A DNA stretch of 64,000 nt from Megalonaias nervosa (GCA_016617855.1 JAECUM010006703.1:1-64000); one strand, 5' to 3'. Shown: positions 27,101-37,107, numbered from the stretch's first letter. Numbers and translations are program-made. Notes: generated by a model not told the origin, from the sequence alone.

Positions 27101-30100
27101 AAACAATGTTTTAAGAGGTTTAATATAATGAGGGATCACCATGGTTACCAGTACTTGCTTTCTGTCACAAGCATCTTGACAGAATTGTGAATTTTGGCAG
27201 CAACAAATATTCAGAATTGTATATTTCAAGTTTATGGATTATGTGGTCCATAAAATGAGATATATTATAAACTGTTTATATTTAATATTCTTTAACAACT
27301 GAGCTCATGCTGTTATTCATGTCTACTGAATTCACGATGCATCAAAAACGTACACAAAATTTAATTACATTTAAAACTTAATTGTAAATTTCATTATTAT
27401 GTGTGTCTCAGTGATAAGAGGAAAGGCAGCTGTCTCATTGATGTGATTAAAGGTAGATTACTCAGTGATATGAGGAAAGGCGGATGTCTCTGTGATATGA
27501 GGAAAGGCACCAAGATGCAAAGAGTTATATTGAATACATTTTTTTTGTGAAATATTCATTAAAATGTATAGCCAGAAAAAAATGTGAAGAAATTTCAGTT
27601 CTGTGTTTTGCATCATGGTATTCAAATTTTCTAGGTTTGGTAGACGACGTCCACTGTGCTTTTACTTTATATTGGCTGCTACTATGTGTATCACAGCAGG
27701 AGGGCTCATGTTTCAGCCGAATCGTGAGTACCATACTTCTATAATATTTGTTAAGGCAAGCAAATTAAGCCAGTATCAAATACCAATTTCCTTCCATCAG
27801 TCAAGTGTTTTATGACAAGTACACAAAGACTTTTAGTGGAAGGGATCAGTATTTGGGGGGGGGGGGGCCACAAAGAGCACCAAACAGACTTGTGTGACAC
27901 TCCACAATCCTTTGATTTCTTTGAATTATATTTTATTTCCATGTCATTTTATCAGATGATATAGCAAAGACAAGGGTGAACAGCGCTATCTCTACTGCTT
28001 TATGGTAGAATCAATTCTGAACATTTTCCTAATAATTTTTTATGCCTGTGATAAGGTGGATTATTATATGTTATATGTCTGTCCAGCGATCTGTTCCCAA
28101 TTTGGTTTCTGCACAATAACTTTAGTTCCTCACCATCTGCAATTATCAAACTGTGTGGATGGCTTATACTTGGGGTAAGGAAGAACACTATTGATTCTGG
28201 GGCCCAAGCGATTTCTGGCTTAATAGCTGAAAAGTCAGAGTCAGTGTTCTGAAAGAAGAATACACTTTCTGCACAGTAATTTTAGTTCTCCACCATCAAT
28301 AGTTAACAGACTTTGTATAGCTTGCACACGTGGCAAAAAAACCATCTCAATTTTAGGCTAAAAAGGCCAAGGTCACTGACTGAAAGAATTTTTTAATGAT
28401 TTCTGCACAATAACATTAGTTGTACGTGACATACCTGAACCAGATTTTGTAGATGGCTTGCACATGGGATAAGGCAGAAGGCCATTGATCAAATAGTCCA
28501 AAGATCAAAGGTCAGTGTCAGCTTGAAAGAATAAAAATGGTTTCCTTAAAAAAGTTAAGCTCTCTACATAGAGGACAAGAGGTGGGTGTATAATGTGCTG
28601 TTTGTAGTACTCATGTTCTACAAATGCATCCAACTGCTGCATCCTTTATAATGATTTATTATGAGTATTAGACAGTTTATCAAGTTTTAGCTGTAAGATG
28701 CCAACATGAACATAATTATTTGTCAATAGAAAAGACAATAAGAAGAACTGAATAGAATCCCTTGCCTTCATTGGCATACATTTACTGACTTATTTTATGT
28801 TGTCTTTGTCTTTTGTAAGACTCATGAATGACATGCAGTAGAACTTGTCTTGAAAGACCACCCTTGCTGCCAGAAAATAATGGTCTTTCAAGACAGGTAG
28901 TCTCTTTTAAATATATAATCCATAAATTTGTGAATGGAGAATCAGTTCTCTCATCATATTGCTCAGCTTGTTAATTAATTTTCTTCATTTAGAATAAATT
29001 GTATGTCTCATATTTGCAACTTATTATTTTATGCTTCAGTTTTACAAGAAGAAAGCTTTCACAAGAACAGAAGATTTTTGATTTGGTAGAGATGACTCAG
29101 CATGTTTAATGTCAGGCCAAAAGTCATTTGATAGAAAATTTTAGTGTTAAATTACAATTCCAAACCAAACAGTGTATTCATAAATACTGGATGACCTGGG
29201 GATGAGTGTATTCTGATTATTGTGGCATTTTAGTAAAACCAAATATGATCATCTTGATAATACCATAGATATAGCCCACAATTCAGAAACCTACACCACA
29301 TGCATGTTTTACATAACTTTATATATTGTTTTCTCCAACTGTTCACCAGTCATGTTGTCTGGTGGGTATAGTAACATCCCATTAGACTCTGAAACAATAT
29401 CCCATCATACAACACTGTAGGAGAGCAGGTCCCAAAGAAATAGATCTGGTGTTTTACATTATGTAAGGTGACATCATGTGACAATGGCATATGGCAGTAC
29501 TCACTGAAGCTGGTGCAGCCGCTGTAGCCAGGTATAGTATCTCAGACTCAGTGAGAAATGGATACTATCTTAAAATCCATCACATAGTTTGCTGATGAGA
29601 ACTTGATAATTGTCAGTGATTTACTAATCTCCATTTATGTTTTTATCTCAAGTTACAGTGGTATAGAGAAATATACCACAGTTTGATCCGAGGTGATGTA
29701 TCTTTCAGCAAGCAAAGAAGTGTCCTGGGCAACAACAGCATTTGCTATTGCCGGAAAGTTTGGCATGGGTGGAATCTTCTGTGTCATCTTCATGTATACT
29801 TCCGAGTTATATCCCACAGTAATACGGTATGAAATAAACTCTTAGTTAGCTCATGTCATAGTAATTGTTTGTACAAGCTAGAAAAATTCTTGAATTTTAG
29901 GGATTGCATTTAAACTCTACAAATTTTTTAAAGTATTTGAATTTGTTGAAAACATCACTGAATTTTGCCAAAGGTTTGTTAAATTTATCTAAGTCAGGCA
30001 TGTGCATCTTCTGCCAGGGCACGAGCCAAATAAGCATTTTTACAGCAACACCCAAACGCCTTTGAAATCAAGAACTTTTTTATTCACATGTTTTCTAAAA

Positions 30101-33100
30101 CTAAGGGATAAATAAATGAAATGGGATAAAATATGATGGATCAAAAGACACACAACACCAGTAGTAACACATGGAGAAAGTTATATTTCCATAAGGTAAA
30201 AATACTCCTTGAAACAAACTCTGTGAGGCTGCATAAAATTTGATGTTGATTTGTGTTTCCTTTACTGACTTACTCTATTGTTCATGTGAATCATGAATTC
30301 AGCATGATAATTTTAGACTCATACTAGAGAATCAATGCATGTTGTAAAGAGTCTACCATCTATACTCACAAGTTGAGTCCAATTGCAAACTACACAGACC
30401 CAGGTCTGCCATTACATAATGTGCCAGAAGATCTGGGTCTATGCATTGTGTTAGGAGTAGCCAGTAGGGCAGACAACTTGGAAGTTGATGTGCTGGTACA
30501 TTTTGCAATGGTGGATCAGGGTCTGTTGTTTGAAGATGGATCTGACTTACAAGCAAGTATATACAGTTTGTGTAATGGTAAAATATTGCTTAAAACTCCC
30601 AAGGATGGTATACATATGCTTGAACTTAGTGTCTTTACATTACTGAAGAACAACTATAGTTTTTAAATCCAGAATTCTGGAATTAACAACAATACCAACA
30701 TTATTTTGGTCTTGATTCGAACAGAATTGTCTTTTTTTGCTTATTGTACGTGAAGGATAAGTGTTCAAGGCCATTGTTTCACATCAGAATCTGTTAATCT
30801 TCAAGCACAAAAACAAAAAAGACAGGGAATGCAATATATATTTTTTTTCAATCTGTATCTGCATTTAACCTGCTAACTAGCATACAGTTGCCTTTAAATT
30901 TGCATTCTTCAAGCACTGCCTTTCATTGCGTCAAGTGTTTTTAACGTTGTAAGTTATGTTTTTCAGGAATATTGGAATGGGAAATTGTGCCTTCTGGACC
31001 CGTCTTGGGGGTGTAATTGCCCCTCAGATCATTTTAATTGTAAGTATTATAAAGTTCTTGAATAAGGAAAAAGGGAATAGAATAGATCTTACTTTTAATT
31101 TCATGAAATCTTATAGCACTTCAAAATAAAGGCTTGGCTTCCACCATGGTTTGTTATGTTTCTTGACCACTAAGATCAACTTATTCCATCATTTTGTTAA
31201 AGAAATTTGTCTCTACTTTTTTGCATGAAATATCCAGCACAAAAGGATTTATTTTTGACATAATTAGCATGCTTAAATAAGAACATGTGTGTCTAACAAG
31301 TAGATGATTATACACACATTTGTGTGTATATAATTTGCTCAGGTGTATCTGCATGTCAGGAACAAATTGTCCAGGTGTGGAACAAGTATGAGCAGACTTG
31401 CTACTTGTCACAGTTTTTGCCATTTCTTACACTGTTCCAAATTCAAAATGGCTTCTCTTCAAGATACAACTCCCCCTCATTATAACATGCCTCATTATAA
31501 CATGATTCTGGATATATCACAGTACTATTATGGACCCCTATCACCAAAATCATACCAGTGTATAATAATATGGGTTGAAAGAAAGCAATATAAAACTTAG
31601 TGTTATATCTTTCCTTTTCAAAACACTTTTATTTAACAAACTTTGTAGTTTTTTTGGTGGAGGGGTTTACAAGTAATTTTAATTATGTAATACAATTCTG
31701 ATACTATTGCAGTCCTGTCCTTTTATGGGCTTTATAGTCCCCAGTCCAAGCTAATTATTCCTTCCAATTAGTATTGGAGGGCAAGAATTTAAATGAACAT
31801 ATGATCCCAGTCTGACCCATTAGTCACAATCAACACATTGAATACCATCCTGCTTTTGACTTTGACACTGTGTGCTGTATTGCTAGTCAAAATTTGCCTT
31901 CGATTTTGGTTTTAAACATATTTTTGGCATTTCACCTTCCCATTTTGAATTGATTGAGTGTTTGTCTTCTCAGTAGGTGCTTTGTCTGAGTTCTGTCTGT
32001 GTTCCTTTTACAAATTGTGGGGTTTGCACATTGCGTAGCAGGAGCTGATTCATTAAAATTTTGGGCAAGTGTAAGCACATGAAGGCCTCTTGTGCCACTC
32101 ACACCAACTGTTTAGTGTATACAGGGTGTGCATGCACATACAGTTGTCCAGTTTCCTGTCTTTGGTCTGACCAGGTGTGGGACTTCACTGAAAGTTGTTA
32201 CATACTCAGGGGGAGGAAGAAAGTCACCTCTTCCTTCTCATCTGCAATGGGTGACCCCCTCCATTCCTAGGAGGAATCTGGAGGTCTTCCTGTTTTAGTG
32301 AAGACTGCTACTCTTATGCTTCTGCGACCTCTGTGGTTCAGAGAGCACCTAAAGGCCAAGGATCCCTGATGCTGGTTACATTTACATCAAATCCTGATGA
32401 GGGATCTATCCTAGGTCCTGCCAAAGGGAGGAAAAACAACTGAGAGCGGGTTGTGCATCCAGCTTAGGCTCAGGAAGCACCGTTTCAAGCTAGGTGTTTG
32501 GTGAATGAGATAGTGAATTGTGCATTCCTGGAAGGGGAGAAAAGCCATCTCCTTCAGATAAATCTGATATGGGCTTATCCATCAGATGGCCACCAGTCAC
32601 AGGATACCAAGCATCAGGCATCCACCAGTTGCCAGACTTTGAACACTGGAGTTTGATTATTGGTCTGCAGACAGACTGAGTCAATACTGCTCCCAATCAA
32701 GGAATTCAACCACTGATTCCAATGAGCCATATTCAAGGCAGCCACTCAGTCTGTCCCTCGTGGTCATTGTCCAGACTATACACCATATTTGGATGAAGAA
32801 TGTCAGGCTCTTCTCAAGGAATATGAAGCATCTGGAGACCCAGACATAGCAGGTCACCTGATCGATTCCCTGGACCCTGCCAGGCACACTTGCTGGGAGG
32901 AAACTTTAGGAGCACTCAACTTTACGTGCTCCAGCCAGAAATGCTGGAGCTTGATTTGAAGACTTGGCATCACTCAGCAACCACCAGTTCAAGCTCACCC
33001 TGTTGTCAAGCCAAATGCTGTAGCTAGCCACTTATTACAGGTGGCAAAAGCACCCCTAGAGAAACCGCACCGATGTCAAGTATGAGGTGAGTGGTGACAA

Positions 33101-36100
33101 TACTGCCGTCGGAAGTCAGATGAACTAGATCAAAATACACCAGAGGCATTTACAACAACAGAACTTGAAATGATGCTGTGCAGCATCAAATCAGGCAAAG
33201 CAGCAGAATATGACAACATCCTGCCTGAGTTCCTGAAGCATCTTGGCCCGAAGGCAAATGAATGGCTTGCTGCTTTTTACACCCGGGTTGTTAGGGAAAA
33301 GTGCATACTGACTTTGTGGCACCAGGCAAAGATTATTGCAATCCCAAAGCCTGGCAAAGATCCCAACAATGCAGCGAGTTATTGGCTGATCTCTTTGCTT
33401 TCAGTCTGCTACTGGAGCACCTGATTCTCCAAAGAATTGGTCCTGACTTGGAGAATATCATAACTGTTGAGCAGGCAGGCTTCAGGCATGGCCGTAGCAC
33501 TTGCGATCAAGTCCTTGCGCTGCTTACATTTGTTGAAAATGGGTTTCAGAGGAACCTTAAAACTGGAGTTGTTTTTCTGGATCTAACAGCGGCATATGAC
33601 ATGGTCTGGCATGCAGGGTTGATGTTGAAAATTTCCAGAGTATTGCCGTGCTGGATAGTCGAGACTATTGAACTGTTCCTTCGCAACAGGAGCTTCAGAG
33701 TGCACATCAGAGAGAGCAGCTCATGGAGGCATCCGACTAATGGACTCCCACAAGGGTCTGTTCTTTCACCAAGTTTGTTCAATGTCTGTATCAGTGACTT
33801 ACCTGTAACACAGTCACACAAGTTCATGTATGCAGATGACATGGCACCTACAGCCAAGTGCAACAAAGACAGTCTCTTGCATCTTCCACCTTAACAATGC
33901 AAATGCGAACTGTGAGCTTTGCATCCTCCTCAATGGGAGCAAATAAAACATGACCCAACACCAGCGTACCTTAGTGTGATTCTGGACAGATCACTGACAT
34001 TCTACAACCACCTGAAGAAAACTGCAGCAAAACTTAGCACTCAAAACAACCTACTCCACAAACTGGCTGGCTCAACCTGGGGCACTAGTGCTCAGACACT
34101 CAAGACATCAGCACATTGACCCTCTGTTATTTGACAGCCAAGTATTGCGCTCCAGTCTGGGCTCGATCATCCCACACTAAGTTAATTGATATCCAGCTCA
34201 ACACAACAATGCACATAATCTCTGGAACACATCCTACTCCTTTACCATGGCTGCCGATACTCAGCAACATTCCTCCTCCACATCTGCATCACCAGGACCC
34301 AACCACAGAAGTGTTGGCTAAGGTCTGTGCCAGTGAGAAACTTCCACTGTACATGGACATCACCTCACATCCAGCAGTCCACTTGACTTCGAGACACCCA
34401 ATCTGGTTAGGTTCATCGCTGGAGGATATGACAGTTATTTCAGCATGGAGTGTTGAGTGGTCTTCAACAGATGTTGTAAACCACTCCCTCATAGCTGAGC
34501 CATCTGTCTGCCCTCCTGGCTTCAACCTTCCATGTCATCTGTGGACCACATTGAACCACTTTTGGACAGGACAGGGTCGTTGTGCAGTCAATCTTTTCCA
34601 ATGCGGCCAGGCCACTGACTCTTCCTGTTGCTGTGGAGCTCTTCAGACCATGTCACATACTGTGAACAACTGTCCACTGATAAAGTTCCCCAGTGGACTG
34701 CAGGCTCTGCACCTTGCTGATGATGGCATTGTTAAATGGCTGAGCATGCACTGCACACGATAATAATAATACTGCCCCAGTTTCAACCATTTAATCCTGA
34801 TGGGGATAGTCAAGTTGTAATTGCTCAGCTAAGGGTAATCAGATTTTCTTTACGCCCTGTTCCTTTTTGATCCCTGTGAGATGTTGGGATTGCCTTATCT
34901 GGGAAGTGAGTATTCCTCCCCACACATCCCTGCCCCAGTGGCAACATGGATGCTGCTCCCTTGGTTTCAAAGATGCGACAGCAGGCTGTGAATCTGCTCT
35001 ATCCACTCTGGCCATGACCAGCTGAAAGAAGGTGGGGGTGGTTGCTACACAACCCCTCAACAATCTAGAAAGGATCAGCATTCTCATTGACCTAGGAGGT
35101 CCACTAATAAGGTTAATCCCATTACCACATGAGTTACTTTAAGATGAGGGGGATACTGTTTCAACAGTTTTCTCTGGAGAGAGATACTAAAAAGTCCTCT
35201 AGGGAGACTTTACTTGTGCCCTCAGTTGCTTAAAGTAAACTGAGACCCCGTATCTGCCTGGATATCCCCAGGCATCCAGTTTTAACCATCACCTGAGTAA
35301 TTTGGGGAATTTGGTCCTGGGAAGCTGCAAACCTTCATATAAACATGGAAATGTGGATTTTGTTGCAAGCCTCACTTGGTTGCAAGAACCTCATAAGGAG
35401 TCATTGTGTTATGGTCGCTTCAAACAGGATGTGTATCTAGGAGATACATAGATACACATGTACCTTCTCTTTGGATGGAAGTCGAGAGACTTCTCCAAGT
35501 CTGCCATATTTCAGGCAAGAGGAATGTCCTGGTGGACATTCCATTCAGTGGGGACTGTGCTGTCCTCATGAAATGGTCTCTACACCAGTCAGTAACAGAG
35601 TCACTTTTCCACTGTGGGGGAGACAGTTGGTGGACTTGTTTGCTATGAGACTGAACAGCAAGCTCCAATATCATATCAGAGTGGGATCATCTGTATGTGT
35701 ATGCCTTCCCAGCTCTTAAAATAATTCTGCATGTCCTCCACCAAATCTGGATCTCCATTGCTCGGGTCAACCTGGTAGCCTGATGCCATCCTACCCACTC
35801 AAACCCCAGCCCTGACAATCATAGTTCAAAGACCCACTTGACCTGTTGGTAGACAAACCCAGGAGATCACCACAGAGGAGGTTCATGCTGTCACAACACA
35901 AGGGGTCTCTCCACACCAGCCCACAGAATCACCACCTTCACACTCGGCTCACTTAAAGCGATCAATCAATTGGACCAGTTTTCTAGCAAGTCTGCCAACT
36001 GCATTGTCCAGGTTTGGAGGTAATCTGCTTCCAAGGTTTATGATGCAGGATGGAGAATCTTCTGTTTTTGGTGCAGCAGGTGATGTGTTGATTCTAGTTG

Positions 36101-37107
36101 ATCCTCTTTGAGTGCAGTTATAGATTTTCTTCTTTTCCTTTTTGAATAAAGAATTGTTCGTTGTCCACTATTTAGAGGGTAGGTCCGCTACTTCTAACTC
36201 AAGTTCTCTAGTGATTGAACCATTGGGTCAGACCATCTTTGTGATCTAATCAGGTATTTTGAATTTCAGAGACCAGATTCATGTTCACTAATGCCTAGAT
36301 GGAATCTTTCATTTGTTCCTTGTGTCCTTTGTATTACTGCAGTTAAGATTGGGGGGGGGGGTAAAATTAGTTTTACAAGCTAATATTGCAAGGATGCCCT
36401 CCTGCCCTTCTCTGATGTCCTGTAGTCTATGGCCAAGTTAGCAAAGGATGGTGTTCCTTATGTTGACTGTGACTAAGAAGTCAGACTGCAATCATGTTCT
36501 TTCCAAATTTGGCCCTCCAATATTAATTGATGGAGGAAATGATTAGCTTGGACCTGGAGCTACAAGTCAAAGAAAAGAAGAGCAATGCAATAGTAGCAGG
36601 TAAGTATTGCATAATTAAATTTCGTTTTACCCCCTGACCACCACCACCAAAAGCAAGAACTACACTTTAAATTTTTTTTTTTACAGTTCCCACTATGTTC
36701 TTACTATAATATGGTTTGGTACATAATGTGGTCTGCAGTTATCGACTCAAACTATCATCTTGGAATGAGGGAATTCTATGGGTACATTCATTTAGAAGTT
36801 AACTTTATGATTTGCTTTGGACTTGTGTATAAATGACCAAGATATCTGTTTTACCAAGTACAGTTCACAATTCATAAAATGTATTACTTCATTTTAGGAC
36901 CAGTTTGCAAATAAAGCAGGACCGTTGGTCTTGTTTGGGGTTGTTACCCTGCTTGGCGGACTATTGACCATGCTACTCCCTGAAACTCAAGGCCGCAAAC
37001 TCCCAGACACTGTAGAGGATGTGGAGAATTCATGTAGCAGCATTGCTGAGGAACAATTTGCCCACATTTGTAAAGATACAGACAATGTGGAGATGACAAA
37101 TGCTTGA
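14875..37107 (+). CDS. SLC22-family solute carrier (organic cation/anion/carnitine transporter-like), 3' eight exons
   Basis: Plasma-membrane secondary transporter of the major facilitator superfamily. SLC22 members move organic cations, organic anions or carnitine-like zwitterions; substrate cannot be assigned from sequence alone. Eight exons join in frame (231+197+231+135+89+118+73+210 = 1284 nt) to 427 residues and TGA. Motifs in the joined fragment: WNLVCD at 1-6 (loop end before TM2), GHIADKFGRR at 30-39 (MFS motif A after TM2), TM3-TM6 at about 40-142, PESLRWL at 146-152, the large cytoplasmic loop to about 205, FATSIGYYGL at 221-230 (TM7), GRRRP at 267-271, ELYPTVIR at 327-334, LPETQGR at 385-391, then a hydrophilic tail. 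SLC22 proteins are usually about 520-600 residues, so roughly 120-130 N-terminal residues (TM1 and glycosylated loop) are missing and probably lie upstream of the window. No in-frame stop or frameshift, so apparently functional. Introns are 1.1-5.9 kb and repeat-laden. Confidence 0.95.
15098..15213 (+). repeat. 43-bp triplication spanning the exon a splice donor
   Basis: Three head-to-tail copies of a 43 bp unit, each containing tgatgcag|gtaatta, start at 15098, 15141 and 15184. The first copy contains the last bases of the SLC22 exon and its true donor. The other two carry equally good GCAG|GTAATT donor-like sites in the intron. Copy 2 differs from copy 1 at few positions over the shared core; copy 3 has gcagat in place of cacata. 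Confidence 0.95.
16427..16623 (+). CDS. SLC22-like exon b: TM4-TM6
   Basis: Acceptor ttttttacag ends at 16426 and the donor TG|GTGAGA follows 16623. It encodes GLQTSTYTLAMELF, then KYRSHAGVLLECFWG, then DWRYLQLAVSLPSLL, the well-conserved TM4-TM6 block of SLC22 proteins. It begins in phase 0 and ends after two bases of the Cys-143 codon. Confidence 0.95.
17278..17365. repeat. Short inverted repeat starting CAGTGGTCCCCC, possible DNA-transposon remnant
   Basis: Arms gtccccctct and the complementary agagggggac flank about 60 bp with partial further pairing (gtggtcacc/ggtggcc). The CAGT-start is reminiscent of pogo/Tigger-type termini, but this is too short to assign. Intronic. Confidence 0.4.
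19392..19531. repeat. Palindromic MITE-like element (~140 bp)
   Basis: Left arm from cctttccttagttaata and right arm ending ttaatttaggaaagg are near-complementary over about 60 bp and meet around a central AT-rich loop. Both arms contain tggtaccaaaaat or its complement. Diverged similarity in the weaker inverted block near 15740-15780 (ttttgtaccataagatgaaat) suggests a second old copy. Intronic. Confidence 0.7.
20147..20377 (+). CDS. SLC22-like exon c: PESLRWL and large cytoplasmic loop
   Basis: Acceptor gccacacag ends at 20146 and the donor TG|GTACAG follows 20377. The first base completes Cys-143, followed by IMPESLRWLIMMGKVDEA, the SLC22 signature at the start of the central cytoplasmic loop. 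The rest is the charged loop (AEALITKIAKKNKL and beyond) and the start of TM7 (RKRSLILFYL). It ends two bases into the Trp-220 codon, the WF position that opens TM7 in the family. Confidence 0.95.
20655..20770 (+). mobile_element. Diverged SINE fragment, family C (3' part)
   Basis: Contains ggtcaaggctctttacttcaa, then attgcctctgc, then a tgttttgctgtgccataaag block. The same blocks appear in the same order in the better copy at 48270-48460. Its tRNA-like head is not visible here. Confidence 0.55.
21370..22480. repeat. Diverged tandem/dispersed repeats (period about 155 and about 300 bp)
   Basis: The phrase gtgacctacatttcacat recurs at about 21440 and 21758, with a weaker copy near 21612. Downstream, tctgtcatccagtatgg and tctgtcatcaagtatgg (21950, 22210), then ctgtcatcaaatatggctgcc (about 22480), head ~265 bp blocks that share gccattaataagaat and agaaagcatcctggca. 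This looks like old multi-unit tandem amplification in intron c. No coding potential. Confidence 0.7.
22850..23965. repeat. Minisatellite (~48 bp unit, about 23-25 copies) derived from a MITE-like sequence
   Basis: Tandem array with unit tactgtttgcattgtgtgat followed by gacagatctgggtctcactctg; many units are shortened to 25-45 bp toward the 3' end. Its core (gcattgtgtgat, then cagatctgggtct) matches the inner arm of the palindromic MITE family present six times elsewhere in this window. The array ends about 40 bp before the acceptor of SLC22 exon d. Repetitive open frames on both strands are by-products of the unit. Confidence 0.95.
24007..24141 (+). CDS. SLC22-like exon d: TM7-TM8
   Basis: Acceptor aaattcag ends at 24006 and the donor AG|GTGAGA follows 24141. 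It completes Trp-220 and continues FATSIGYYGLTWKLTKL, then NKYLNFFIGGAVEFVAYVL, matching TM7-loop-TM8 of SLC22 transporters. It ends two bases into Arg-265. A minisatellite stops just upstream of this acceptor, leaving a short, poorly pyrimidine-rich tract. Confidence 0.95.
24697..24803. repeat. Short tandem repeats (about 17-21 bp)
   Basis: cagaccagtcattcagaca repeats about three times, followed by two copies of gtacacaagtcagtc. Intronic and local. Confidence 0.8.
25005..26740. repeat. 39-bp minisatellite (about 44 units)
   Basis: Tandem array with unit atgccatacaatacattgca followed by tagcaacttccacttagct (39 bp). Because 39 is a multiple of 3 and the unit lacks stops in several frames, it gives long open frames on both strands, for example a 13-residue repeat MPYNTLHSNFHLA of up to 330 codons on +. 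Units at the left are nearly identical. Those after about 26000 diverge (ctgtacac, actcagc variants) and higher-order blocks recur around 25380-26300. It lies wholly in intron d of the SLC22-like gene. I treat it as satellite DNA, not a gene. Confidence 0.95.
26810..27031. mobile_element. Palindromic MITE-like element, family M, copy 1
   Basis: A ~200 bp element with imperfect terminal inverted repeats: tatataagt..ggtccaactg at the left and cagttggatctgacataag then gtatatatggt at the right. Inside are inverted cagatctgggtct motifs next to gcataatg/acattatga. The same plan is present at 30355, 37647, 38564, 48836 and 59656. This copy is long and diverged. Intronic. Confidence 0.85.
27414..27510. 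repeat. Short tandem repeat (about 35-60 bp units)
   Basis: Three copies of gtgatatgaggaaaggc with variable spacing (27414, 27465 and 27491). Confidence 0.75.
27635..27723 (+). CDS. SLC22-like exon e: GRRRP loop and TM9
   Basis: Acceptor aattttctag ends at 27634 and the donor C|GTGAGT follows 27723. It completes Arg-265 and continues FGRRRPLCFYFILAATM, the second MFS GRR-type loop between TM8 and TM9, then CITAGGLMFQPN. It ends one base into the Pro-295 codon. Confidence 0.95.
28060..28560. repeat. Diverged tandem repeat (about 130-160 bp units, 3-4 copies)
   Basis: Phrases ttctgcacaataac, agttc(c/t)ccaccat and gatggcttgcacatggg recur about 28107, 28268 and 28400. Intronic, non-coding. Confidence 0.7.
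28833..28912. repeat. Hairpin-forming DNA-transposon terminus-like sequence
   Basis: cagtagaacttgtcttgaa, then agacc, is followed about 35 bp later by the complementary ggtctttcaagacaggtag. A reverse-oriented relative lies at 62490-62535 (ctctcaaggcaggttctactg). The CAGTAGAAC start suggests a pogo-like terminal repeat, but only the end is present. Confidence 0.55.
29709..29826 (+). CDS. SLC22-like exon f: TM10-TM11 with ELYPTVIR
   Basis: Acceptor tatctttcag ends at 29708 and the donor CG|GTATGA follows 29826. It completes Pro-295 and continues SKEVSWATTAFAIAGKFG, then FCVIFMYTSELYPTVIR, the highly conserved SLC22 motif at the cytoplasmic end of TM10. It ends two bases into Arg-334. The donor GTATGA is weaker than the others. 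Confidence 0.95.
30355..30567. mobile_element. Palindromic MITE-like element, family M, copy 2
   Basis: Starts accatctatactcac, then aagttgagtccaattg, and ends gatctgacttacaagcaag then tatatacagt. Inner motifs are cagacccaggtctgcc and gatctgggtct with acataatgt. Intronic, between SLC22 exons f and g. Confidence 0.85.
30967..31039 (+). CDS. SLC22-like exon g: NIGMGNCAFWTRLGG
   Basis: Acceptor gtttttcag ends at 30966 and the donor ATT|GTAAGT follows 31039. It completes Arg-334 and encodes NIGMGNCAFWTRLGGVIAP and QIILI, the conserved block joining the ELYPT motif to TM11. It ends in phase 0. Confidence 0.95.
31677..31862 (+). repeat. Left inverted terminal repeat of the DIRS-like element
   Basis: Pairs with 36430-36620. 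Aligned blocks include ttaattatgtaatac, ctactattgca (as atactattgca), gtccaagctaat, tattggagggc, cagtctgac and ttagtcaca, in the same order when the right arm is reverse-complemented. Confidence 0.85.
32040..32460 (+). pseudogene. DIRS-like gag remnant
   Basis: A + frame from 32061 reads a Cys/His-rich stretch (HTNCLVYTGCACTYSCPV, then W...W...) followed by a basic segment (GRKKVTSSFSSAMGDP) and a stop. This resembles the HxxCL...C...CPVC-W zinc-binding end of gag-like ORFs in invertebrate DIRS elements. The frame is broken after 32270. The family match is from memory of the pattern and is less secure than the YR and RNase H calls. Confidence 0.5.
32500..34772 (+). mobile_element. 5'-truncated Jockey/CR1-like LINE with reverse transcriptase, nested in the DIRS-like element
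   Basis: Non-LTR retrotransposon. The reverse transcriptase reads through three + frame segments: 33140-33424 (IPKPGKDPNNAASYWLISLL, the K-PGKD...YRPISL block), about 33400-33894 (VEQAGFRHGRSTCDQ; motif A FLDLTAAYDMVW; motif B GLPQGSVLSPSLFN; motif C YADD) and 33919-34763 (AYLSVILDRSLTF, thumb region, and a C-terminal CCCGALQTMSHTVNNCPL zinc-knuckle-like motif ending in LQALHLADDGIVKWL). Frameshifts near 33410 and 34115, and a stop at 33892, break it. The endonuclease domain is absent. The 3' end carries a short (taa)n tail at 34762-34772. The right border is clear; the left border is approximate. Confidence 0.85.
35400..35720 (+). pseudogene. DIRS-like RNase H / RT C-terminal remnant
   Basis: Across two + frames I read HVPSLWMEVERLLQVCHISG, then KRNVLVD, then HEMVSTPVSN and FPLWGRQLVDLFAMRLNSKL. 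These match in order the conserved end of DIRS and related retroelement RNase H regions (HIPGK-NVLAD-LSR, EWSLHP, WG-P-VDLFATR-N-KLP). At least one frameshift is present near 35520-35560. Confidence 0.75.
35930..36250 (+). pseudogene. DIRS-like tyrosine recombinase N-terminal remnant
   Basis: A + frame with stops reads SSKSANCIVQ, then KVYDAGWRIFCFWC, then AVIDFLLFLFE. These are the typical N-terminal blocks of DIRS YRs (-TRKVYD-KW--F--WC-, VADFLLFLFE). The catalytic part is missing; the sequence runs into the right inverted terminal repeat. Confidence 0.7.
36430..36620 (-). repeat. Right inverted terminal repeat of the DIRS-like element
   Basis: Reverse complement of the left arm at 31677-31862, with many substitutions and small gaps. 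The outer end is ...gtattgcataattaaa near 36604-36620. Confidence 0.85.
36898..37107 (+). CDS. SLC22-like exon h (terminal): TM12, LPETQGR and cytoplasmic tail
   Basis: Acceptor cttcattttag ends at 36897. It encodes 69 residues and TGA (37105-37107): DQFANKAGPLVLFGVVTLLG, then LLTMLLPETQGRKLPDTVED, the strongly conserved end of TM12 and the LPET(Q/K)G motif of SLC22 proteins. It closes with an acidic, serine-containing C-terminal tail ending VEMTNA. Phase 0 start matches exon g. Confidence 0.95.
   Translation, partial: DQFANKAGPLVLFGVVTLLGGLLTMLLPETQGRKLPDTVEDVENSCSSIAEEQFAHICKDTDNVEMTNA

Larger units (their letters stand above)
31677..36620 (+). mobile_element. DIRS-like (tyrosine-recombinase) retrotransposon with nested LINE
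   Basis: A degraded DIRS-type element in the last SLC22 intron. Long imperfect inverted terminal repeats (about 180 bp; 31677-31862 and 36430-36620) bracket, in + orientation, a gag-like zinc-binding remnant (about 32040-32460), a nested LINE (about 32500-34772), an RNase H-end remnant (about 35400-35720) and the N-terminal part of a tyrosine recombinase (about 35930-36250). Inverted terminal repeats plus RNase H followed by a YR, with no DDE integrase or protease, define the DIRS group. All frames are broken by stops and frameshifts. Length is ~4.9 kb including the ~2.3 kb LINE, so about half of a full DIRS element has been lost. It fills most of the 5.86 kb intron. Confidence 0.8.
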
